The position numbers were made by a program, and so were the translations under genes. DNA of 5,092 nucleotides, from the NCBI GenBank assembly GCA_964529265.1, contig CAZGVW010000259.1, positions 1-5,092 on the forward strand, given 5' to 3'. This document shows positions 1 to 5,092 of the stretch, piece by piece (position 1 is the stretch's first letter; the number at the start of each line of letters is the position of its first letter). Below the pieces are notes generated by a model. It saw only the letters and a program-made list of their open reading frames with translations. It was not told the origin of the DNA and did no database searches. The stretch comes from CAZGVW01 sp964529265 (GTDB taxonomy: Bacteria > Planctomycetota > Phycisphaerae > Phycisphaerales > UBA1924).

Positions 1-1386
1 CCGTCGCCGGACTGGTGCTGCGGCACCGGAGCCGTGCCGCAGCTCGTCCCGGCCCTCGAGGATTCGAATACCGCGTACCTCGACCTCATCGACCTGGCGT
101 TCGATTCCCAGCGCGGATTCCTTGCCAAGCGCGAACGCTTCGACGAGTACGGCTGGCGACACTTCGGCGATCTGCCGGCCGATCACGAATCGGCATTTCA
201 GCTCGGTGACCAGCCGTTCATCTCCCACTACAACAATCAGTACGACGCGATCGCCGGGTTTGCGATGCACTACCTGCGGACCGGCGATCCTCGCTGGCGG
301 CGCCTGCTGGACGACCTGGCGCGGCACGTCAGGGACATCGACATCTATCACACGCGCGAGGACAAGGCCGCGTACAACGGCGGGCTGTTCTGGCATACCT
401 ACCACTACGTCGATGCGGGCACGTCCACACACCGGACCTATCCAACCGGCATCAGCGCCGGTGGAGGTCCTTCAGCCGAGCACAATTACACCATCGGACT
501 GATGCTGCATCATTTCCTGACCGGCGAACGCTCGTCGCGTGATGCCGTCGTCGGGCTCGCGCGATGGGTGGTCGACATGGACGATGGACGGCTGACCCCG
601 TTTCGATGGCTCGCGTCGGGAGCGACGGGCCTGGCGAGCGCCACCGGATCGCTGGACTATCACGGGCCGGGTCGGGGTGCGGCCAACTCGATCGTGGCGT
701 GTCTGACGGGCTGTCGGCTCACGAGCGACCCGGCATTCGTCCGGAAGGCGGACGAGCTGATTCTCAGGTGCATTCATCCTCACGATGATTTGCAGGCACG
801 AAATCTGCTCGACACCGAGCGGCGGTGGTACTACACGGTCTTCCTCCAGGCGTTGGGACGTTACCTCGAGGAGAAAGGGGAGCGGCGAGAGATCGACGAG
901 ATGTACGGCTACGCACAGGCGAGTCTCCTGCACTATGCGCGGTGGATGGCGAGGCACGAAGTGCCGTATCTCGAGCGTCCCGAGATCCTGGAGTATCCGA
1001 CGGAGACCTGGGTGGCGCAGGACATGCGAAAGGCCGAGGTGCTGTGGTGGGCCGCCTGCCACGCCAACGGACAGGAGCGCGACTGGTTCCTGAAGCGGGC
1101 GGGCTTCTTCTTCGACTACGCCGCCAGCACGTTGTCTGCGATGGAGACGAGGCATTTCACGCGGCCACTCGTGCTGCTCCTGTCGAACGGCGTTCGCGCT
1201 GCCTGGGCCGCGCGCATGCCGCCGGTCCCGGCGCCCGCGGGTCCGATCGCGCCTGCGGCGTCTGCGACACCGCTTTCGTTCGAGCCGCAGAAGCTCAGGG
1301 CGATTCGCCGCGCCCGATGGATCGCCATTGGGGGTCTCGCCGGCATGCTGATCCTCCTGCTTGGCCGGGTCGTTGGCGCGCTGTAA
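1..1386 (+). CDS. PcRGLX/YetA-like (alpha/alpha)6-toroid polysaccharide-active protein with C-terminal membrane anchor, 5' partial
   Basis: The frame is open from base 1, so the gene begins upstream; the GTG at 34 lies inside conserved sequence and is not the likely start. 461 codons are visible, ending at TAA 1384-1386. Counting from codon 1, I see YGWRHFGD (50-57), HYNNQYD (76-82), HTRED (117-121), NGGLFWHTYHY (126-136) with DAGTSTHRTY (138-147), GGGPSAEHNY (154-163) and TETWVAQDMRK (334-344). From memory, this series fits the helical toroid domain of the PcRGLX/YetA-like family, related to exo-acting rhamnogalacturonan lyases (PL26). The family's N-terminal RIFT-barrel domain would lie before the window. 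The many conserved His, Tyr, Asn and Trp residues suit a sugar-binding cleft. A Pro/Ala-rich linker (about 406-431) and a basic patch (RAIRRAR) lead to a 22-residue hydrophobic C-terminus (440-461), so the protein is probably membrane-anchored. The family call is fairly sure; substrate and chemistry (lyase or hydrolase) are not. The EPS-type neighbours suggest trimming or remodelling of a self-made polymer. Confidence 0.85.
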   Translation, partial: PSPDWCCGTGAVPQLVPALEDSNTAYLDLIDLAFDSQRGFLAKRERFDEYGWRHFGDLPADHESAFQLGDQPFISHYNNQYDAIAGFAMHYLRTGDPRWRRLLDDLARHVRDIDIYHTREDKAAYNGGLFWHTYHYVDAGTSTHRTYPTGISAGGGPSAEHNYTIGLMLHHFLTGERSSRDAVVGLARWVVDMDDGRLTPFRWLASGATGLASATGSLDYHGPGRGAANSIVACLTGCRLTSDPAFVRKADELILRCIHPHDDLQARNLLDTERRWYYTVFLQALGRYLEEKGERREIDEMYGYAQASLLHYARWMARHEVPYLERPEILEYPTETWVAQDMRKAEVLWWAACHANGQERDWFLKRAGFFFDYAASTLSAMETRHFTRPLVLLLSNGVRAAWAARMPPVPAPAGPIAPAASATPLSFEPQKLRAIRRARWIAIGGLAGMLILLLGRVVGAL

Positions 1387-1420
1387 CCGGCGCCCGTCTG
1401 GCGGACGCCCGCAACGGGCA

Positions 1421-1429
1421 TGGTCTAAT
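1421..1429 (+). promoter_or_regulatory. candidate extended -10 promoter element for the methyltransferase-glycosyltransferase pair
   Basis: TGGTCTAAT matches the extended -10 pattern TGnTATAAT with one mismatch in the hexamer (TCTAAT, 1424-1429). It is one of the few AT-leaning spots in the 90-nt gap. No convincing -35 box lies 16-18 nt upstream, which is tolerable for an extended -10 promoter. Transcription would begin near 1436, leaving a leader of about 40 nt before the ATG at 1477. A GCCCGT/ACGGGC inverted repeat (1392-1397 with 1414-1419) sits directly upstream. This is a by-eye prediction. Confidence 0.4.
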
Positions 1430-1476
1430 GTTGCGCGGGTGGCGCTCGGACCGCGCGACGCACGAATGGTGTCGGC

Positions 1477-2223
1477 ATGATCAAGGGCCGGGAAGGGCTG
1501 CAACGCGCGTATCAGGATGCCGGGGTGGCGCGCGAGTACGTCGCGCGCCGCTTCCGCTCTCCGCTCGGAGCGTTGCTGCACGCCCGCCAGGCCCGGGCCA
1601 TCAGACGCGTGATTCGCCGGCAGGACATTACGCGCGCCGTCGAGCTGGCGCCGGGCCCGGCCCGCCTCACCGTGGACACGGCGCCGATCCTCGATCGCGT
1701 GACGTTGATCGATGCGAGCAGCGAAATGCTCGTCGAGGCACGCCGCCGGTTGGACGCGCGTGGGCTGTCAGGCCGCCTGGACTACGTCAGAGCCGACGCG
1801 TTTCGGTTGCCGCTCCGGTCGACGGTCGAGTGCGTGTACTCGTTCAGGCTGATTCGGCACTTCGAGCGCGCCGATCGCGTGCGGTTGTACCGCCAGATCG
1901 GCGGCATTCTCCGGCCAGGGGGGTGGCTCCTCTTCGATGCGGTGAATGCGGAGACGTCCGCCCCGCTGCGCGCGCGCGCTCAGCCAGGCGAGTATGCCCA
2001 CTTCGACGCGCTGACGAGCCCCGACGAGCTTCGGGATGAACTGCAGGAGGCCGGATTCCACCTCGTGTCGCTGCACGGAGTCCAGCACCACATCGGGACG
2101 CTCAAGGCGTGCCAGATCTACGTCGCGCCTCGATCGCGGCTGCTCGCCCGTGTCCTCATGGAGGTCGTGGATCGGCTCGGCGGCGCACCGCTGGAATGGG
2201 TCGTCGTATGCCGCCGCGCGTGA
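1477..2223 (+). CDS. class I SAM-dependent methyltransferase
   Basis: This 248-residue protein has the layout of a single-domain Rossmann methyltransferase, probably cytoplasmic. After a basic helical N-terminus (1-50), beta1/motif I reads VELAPGPARLT (55-65). The acidic end of beta2 is LIDASSEML (77-85), with D79 expected to hold the SAM ribose. The third motif is RADAFRLPL (105-113), with D107 near the adenine. A strand-helix segment YSFRLIRHF (121-129) and the post-motif ILRPGGWLLFDA (144-155) follow. Motif I is unusual: Pro and Ala occupy positions where GxGxG glycines normally stand, although ELAPG variants occur in this superfamily. The acceptor is unknown; beside a glycosyltransferase in an EPS-like cluster, O-methylation of a sugar or lipid-linked glycan is a reasonable inference. 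The ATG at 1477 is the only good start, and its ribosome binding site is weak. The 3' end overlaps the next gene by 16 nt, indicating one transcript. Confidence 0.9.
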   Translation: MIKGREGLQRAYQDAGVAREYVARRFRSPLGALLHARQARAIRRVIRRQDITRAVELAPGPARLTVDTAPILDRVTLIDASSEMLVEARRRLDARGLSGRLDYVRADAFRLPLRSTVECVYSFRLIRHFERADRVRLYRQIGGILRPGGWLLFDAVNAETSAPLRARAQPGEYAHFDALTSPDELRDELQEAGFHLVSLHGVQHHIGTLKACQIYVAPRSRLLARVLMEVVDRLGGAPLEWVVVCRRA

Positions 2224-3302
2224 CCTACTGGACCGGCGTGTGGGATCCAGGGAAGGAAGCCATCTCCAAGCAGGTCAACGCGCTCCGCACCGGCTCGCGG
2301 CGACGGGCTCCGCTCGTCGCCTTTGCCCCCGGTCAATCGTTTCGGTTCGCTCCGCGCGAACGAGCGCTCGTCCTGTCCGGCAGATCCTGGCTGGCACTGC
2401 GTGGGGTGGCCGCCCTCATCGAGCCGACGGGGGACATCACGCACATCTTCGGAGGCCGCTTTTCCTGGCACCTCTTCCGGGCGCTGGGACGTCGTCCGCT
2501 CCTGTTGACCGCGGTGGCCCCCACGAGCGGACAGGTCGAGATCCCGGCGAGGCTCGCACATGTCGTCGTCGAGACCGAGACGGCCGCCGATGAATGGCTT
2601 CGCGCCGGCGTGTCCGCCGACGACCTCAGCCTGATCCGTCCGGGCGTCGATCTCGACTGGTTTCAGATGCCGGAGAGTCCGGAGCCGCTCCGGATGTCGC
2701 TGCTGTTCGCGAGTACGCCCGCCGATCCGGCGGACATCGATCGGCGCGGAATTCCGCTGCTGATCGATCTCGCCCGGCTCCGGCCGGACATCGACATCAT
2801 CATCCCGTGGCGCCAGTGGGGCGATGTGGCGGGCGCGCGCCGCCGGCTGGAGGCCCTTCGCATTCCCGCGAATGTCACGGTCACACACGAAGTCGTTCAT
2901 GACCTGCGGCCCTGCCTTGCCCGGGCGCACGCGACGGTTCTCTGTTTCGAGGAAGGAGCGGGCAAGAGCTGTCCGGCGTTTGTCATCGAAGGGCTGGCCG
3001 CTGGCCGGCCCTGCGTGACAACCCCCGGCGGAATCTCCGATCTCATCCGACGTACGGGGGCGGGAGTCGTGGCGGCACCGGATGCGACGTCGCTTGCCGC
3101 GGCCGTGGACGAGCTCCGAAACCGGAGGATCGAGTATGCCCGTCGCGCTCGCCGGCTGGCCGAGGAAGAGTTCGACGTGCGGACCTACCGGCGTCGCTAC
3201 GACGATCTGTATCTGACCATCGTGAAGCGAACGGCGGACGGCGGTGACGGCCCCGATCGGGCGCACTCCGCGCCGGACAGTGGCCGGCGACGGCAGACTT
3301 GA
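2208..3302 (+). CDS. GT4-like (GT-B fold) glycosyltransferase, family 1-type C-terminal domain
   Basis: With the ATG at 2208 the protein has 364 residues, typical of GT4-type enzymes that move a sugar from a nucleotide-sugar to a lipid-linked or growing glycan at the cytoplasmic membrane face. The opening VTYWTGVWDPGKEAISKQ resembles the first strand and loop of such enzymes. The N-terminal domain covers about 1-140, and the interdomain hinge carries RPGVD (144-148). The C-terminal donor-binding domain runs from about 160 to 345, with LLFAS near 166 and KSCPAFVIEGLAAG at 253-266, followed by GRPCVTTPGG (266-275). In the EX7E motif the second Glu is present (E261), but the first position is Lys (K253). 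The last 20 or so residues are polar and probably disordered. In-frame starts at 2196 (ATG) and 2109 (GTG) are possible; 2208 is preferred because the family-like N-terminus starts there and the overlap with the methyltransferase is short. Sugar specificity cannot be read from sequence. Confidence 0.9.
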   Translation: MPPRVTYWTGVWDPGKEAISKQVNALRTGSRRRAPLVAFAPGQSFRFAPRERALVLSGRSWLALRGVAALIEPTGDITHIFGGRFSWHLFRALGRRPLLLTAVAPTSGQVEIPARLAHVVVETETAADEWLRAGVSADDLSLIRPGVDLDWFQMPESPEPLRMSLLFASTPADPADIDRRGIPLLIDLARLRPDIDIIIPWRQWGDVAGARRRLEALRIPANVTVTHEVVHDLRPCLARAHATVLCFEEGAGKSCPAFVIEGLAAGRPCVTTPGGISDLIRRTGAGVVAAPDATSLAAAVDELRNRRIEYARRARRLAEEEFDVRTYRRRYDDLYLTIVKRTADGGDGPDRAHSAPDSGRRRQT

Positions 3303-3388
3303 GTCCGCTATTGAGGCGACTTTTGTCGACCGAATCGGATACCTGTCCGGGGCCTCCGTGCCAGGTCCACCGAGACGGGTTCGGTCGA

Positions 3389-3408
3389 GCCGGTAAACAG
3401 GCACCGGC
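3389..3408. repeat. short perfect inverted repeat in the leader region of the G8 gene
   Basis: GCCGGT (3389-3394) and ACCGGC (3403-3408) are perfect complements around an 8-nt AAACAGGC spacer. No T-run follows, so it is not a standard intrinsic terminator. The right arm overlaps the possible -24 element of the candidate sigma-54 promoter, so it could be an operator-like site, an RNA hairpin, or chance in GC-rich DNA. Confidence 0.4.
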
Positions 3409-3420
3409 CAAGGGGTTGCC
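3405..3420 (+). promoter_or_regulatory. candidate sigma-54-type -24/-12 promoter upstream of the G8 gene
   Basis: The bases CGGCCAAGGGGTTGCC keep the diagnostic GG (3406-3407) and GC (3418-3419) separated by exactly 10 nt. Against TGGCACRNNNNTTGCW, the GGC, the R and the whole TTGC match, while the first T, the A and C of GGCAC and the final W do not. A start near 3431 would give a leader of about 48 nt before the ATG at 3479. Sigma-54 control is known for some proteobacterial PEP-CTERM/EPS clusters, which makes the site plausible. GG-N10-GC occurs easily by chance at this GC content. Confidence 0.3.
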
Positions 3421-3478
3421 GCGGCCCAGGGTCCGCGCCGCGCCGGTACTCGGTTTGCGAGTCCACCACCGCGAGACG

Positions 3479-5092
3479 ATGATGCGACACCGAACCTGGG
3501 ACCGGTTCGTCGGCGCGCGGGGTCGAAAACTGGCCTCCCTGGCAGCGGTGCTCGTCGTCTGCCTGTCTTCCAATGTGGATGCCCGCGCACAGAAGGTCAT
3601 TCACACGAGTCACGATCACATCCCGAACTTCGCGGCCCAGCCGACGATCCGCAGCGCCGCCGCCGGCGCCTGGTCTGTGCCGGCCACCTGGAGACCGGCG
3701 AGAGTCCCCGGCCCGACCGACGTCGTCAGCATCGCGCATGCCGTGACGTACGACACGACGACCGGCGAAGCCGATGTGGTCGGGATCGAAGGCGGCGGCA
3801 CGTTGCGCTTCGTGACGGCCGAGCCGACGCGGCTCAAGGTGGGCACGCTGATCGTGCTGCCGAAAGGCCGGCTCGAGATCGGCACGCCCGCACAGCCCAT
3901 CTCGCCAACCGTCACTGCCGAGATCATCATCAGGGACAAGCCACTCGACACGGATCGAGATCCCGATCAGTTCGGCACAGGACTGCTTGCTGTTGATGGC
4001 ACGGTGATGATGCACGGCGCGATCAGGCAGCCGACGTTCGTTCGAACCGCGGTCGAGCCTCGAGCCGGGCAGGGGCAGGTGACGCTGTCGGATCAGGTGT
4101 CCGGATGGCAGGTCGGCGATCGGGTGTTCCTGCCGGACACGCGCCAGGTGCCCACGAATTACTGGTTCAACCCGCGGTACGAGCTTCACGTCGAGGAACG
4201 ACGCATTGCCGCCATCAGTGCCGATGGCAGGACGCTGACGCTCGACTCACCACTGGCGTTCGGCCACCGCGGCGCGAGGGACGCCGATGAAACACCGACA
4301 GTGCTCGCCGATGGCACCCGGCTGCTGCCTCATGCAGGCAACCTGACCCGGAACGTCGTGATCCGGTCGGAGCACCCGTCCGGAACCAGGGGACATACGC
4401 TCTACACGCGCCGGTCGGACGTGCGTATTCACTACGTCCAGTTCCAGGATCTTGGCCGGACCCGCGCGGCGCCGCTCCACGCCGCGAACAACAAGATCGG
4501 CCGGTATCCCGTGCACATTCATCATCTCTGGGGGCCGCCGAATCCGAGCAATACCGGCCACCAGTTCGTGTTGATCGGCAACGCCGTCAACGACAGCTTC
4601 AAGTGGCCGATCGCCGTGCACGCGAGCCACTTCGGCCTCGTCAAGCAGAACGTCGTGTTCGGGGGATCGCACCTGACCGGCGCGGGCATCGTCACGGAGG
4701 ACGGCTCGGAAACCGAGAACCTGTTCGAAGCCAACTTCGTTGCAAACATCCGCGGCGACGTGAATCCAAGACAGAGCGGTCCGGATACGGCCGATGGCAC
4801 GACGCCTGGCGCAGCGGCTGAATGTTACTGGGCCGCCGGATTCAACAATCGATTCGTCAACAACGTAGCGGCGAGCTGCCGGAACCCGTTTCAGCAAATC
4901 GTCTCCGGTCCCGGTTTCAAGTTCATCGTCGATGCGGCGCCCCGGCCCGCCCGCAATCCGCGCTTTCGCGGCGCGGACATGACCAATGCGGGCGACACGG
5001 TGGCGGTTGTGCCACAGAACCAGCCGATGCTGGAGTTCCGGGGCAACGAGGTCTATGGCCTCGCTGCCGACGGCCTCACCGTCTGGCATCTT
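3479..5092 (+). CDS. secreted G8-domain / right-handed beta-helix protein, CEMIP/TMEM2/PKHD1-like, 3' partial
   Basis: The frame stays open for 538 codons from tandem ATGs (3479, 3482) to the window end, so the C-terminus is missing. A Sec signal peptide is clear: an Arg/Lys-rich n-region (3-17), a hydrophobic core (18-31) and an A35-R36-A37 cleavage site before Q38. The G8 domain starts at W65 and shows W71, VPGPTDVVSI (76-85), YD (91-92), GTLRF (107-111) and LEIGTPAQP (132-140). Then come WQVGDRV (210-216), FGHRG (261-265), RNVVIRS (291-297), RGHT (304-307) and DLGRT (324-328). The signature RYPVHIHH (342-349), AVHASHFGLVKQNVVF (379-394) and EDGSETEN (407-414) closes the visible beta-helix core. 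From memory, this order matches animal CEMIP (KIAA1199), TMEM2 and PKHD1-type proteins, where CEMIP and TMEM2 act in hyaluronan breakdown; bacterial G8 proteins also exist. Exported binding or cleavage of an acidic polysaccharide is inferred, not shown. The start is set by the signal peptide; the ribosome binding site is weak (GCGAGA just upstream). Confidence 0.88.
   Translation, partial: MMRHRTWDRFVGARGRKLASLAAVLVVCLSSNVDARAQKVIHTSHDHIPNFAAQPTIRSAAAGAWSVPATWRPARVPGPTDVVSIAHAVTYDTTTGEADVVGIEGGGTLRFVTAEPTRLKVGTLIVLPKGRLEIGTPAQPISPTVTAEIIIRDKPLDTDRDPDQFGTGLLAVDGTVMMHGAIRQPTFVRTAVEPRAGQGQVTLSDQVSGWQVGDRVFLPDTRQVPTNYWFNPRYELHVEERRIAAISADGRTLTLDSPLAFGHRGARDADETPTVLADGTRLLPHAGNLTRNVVIRSEHPSGTRGHTLYTRRSDVRIHYVQFQDLGRTRAAPLHAANNKIGRYPVHIHHLWGPPNPSNTGHQFVLIGNAVNDSFKWPIAVHASHFGLVKQNVVFGGSHLTGAGIVTEDGSETENLFEANFVANIRGDVNPRQSGPDTADGTTPGAAAECYWAAGFNNRFVNNVAASCRNPFQQIVSGPGFKFIVDAAPRPARNPRFRGADMTNAGDTVAVVPQNQPMLEFRGNEVYGLAADGLTVWHL

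Noticed and set aside
34..1386. GTG at 34 as the true start of the toroid gene
   Set aside because: The frame is open to the window edge, and the family normally has a large additional N-terminal domain, so the gene must start upstream.
472..1581. 369-codon minus-strand open frame
   Set aside because: It is antisense to the toroid gene, with an Arg-rich product and no motif.
825..2039. 404-codon plus-strand open frame in another phase
   Set aside because: It crosses the end of the toroid gene, the promoter gap and the methyltransferase, is strongly Arg/Ala/Gly-biased, and has no domain.
3317..3328. CGAC-TTTT-GTCG mini-hairpin just after the glycosyltransferase stop
   Set aside because: The stem is only four pairs and no U-tract follows, so it is too weak for an intrinsic terminator.
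3311..3343. Possible sigma-70 promoter: TTGAGG (3311-3316) with GATACC (3338-3343)
   Set aside because: The spacer is 21 nt and the -10 match is poor.
3361..3478. Possible cyclic-di-GMP-I (GEMM) riboswitch, because GGCACCGGCC and GGGGTTGCCG recall parts of that motif
   Set aside because: The hallmark GGGACGCAAAGCC segment and the GNRA-loop stem are missing, and the spacing does not fit. A covariance-model scan (Rfam GEMM) would settle it.
2118..3590. 490-codon minus-strand open frame spanning the glycosyltransferase and the following gap
   Set aside because: Despite its length it has very Arg/Pro/Gly-rich low-information sequence and lies opposite a well-supported glycosyltransferase.
3308..4189. 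Long minus-strand open frame (293 codons) opposite the G8 gene
   Set aside because: Its product is Arg/Asp/Pro-rich with no recognisable domain, and it opposes a frame with a signal peptide and clear family motifs. It is a GC-driven shadow.
4247..5089. Long minus-strand open frame (280 codons)
   Set aside because: It lies opposite the beta-helix core of the G8 protein, shows no domain, and its composition is typical of an antisense shadow.

Overview
The window is GC-rich (roughly 65% by eye) and densely coding on the + strand. It holds four genes in one direction and almost no non-coding DNA. The layout is: the 3' part of a polysaccharide-active toroid-fold gene (1-1386), a 90-nt gap with a candidate promoter, a class I SAM-dependent methyltransferase (1477-2223), a GT-B glycosyltransferase overlapping its end (2208-3302), a 176-nt gap with a candidate sigma-54-type promoter and an inverted repeat, and the 5' part of a large secreted G8-domain/beta-helix gene that runs off the right edge (3479-5092).

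Gene content and style suggest an extracellular polysaccharide (EPS or capsule) synthesis and modification cluster in a high-GC Gram-negative-type soil or sediment bacterium. Acidobacteriota, for example Vicinamibacteria, is my best guess. This is inference from GC, codon use and gene types; no taxonomic marker is present. There is no sign of mobile elements, CRISPR, tRNA or rRNA.

As a working model, the glycosyltransferase and methyltransferase would build or decorate a glycan. The two flanking proteins look like glycan-processing enzymes. The first is an (alpha/alpha)6-toroid protein of the PcRGLX/YetA type with an unusual C-terminal membrane anchor. The second is an exported protein with a G8 domain followed by a right-handed beta-helix, the architecture of the animal CEMIP/TMEM2 hyaluronan depolymerases and of PKHD1-type proteins.

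The most interesting content is the G8/CEMIP-like protein beside glycan-assembly genes, the tail anchor on the toroid enzyme, and the replacement of the first glutamate of the EX7E motif by lysine in the glycosyltransferase. Long open frames on the minus strand (for example 472-1581, 2118-3590, 3308-4189, 4247-5089) are GC-driven shadows of these genes.
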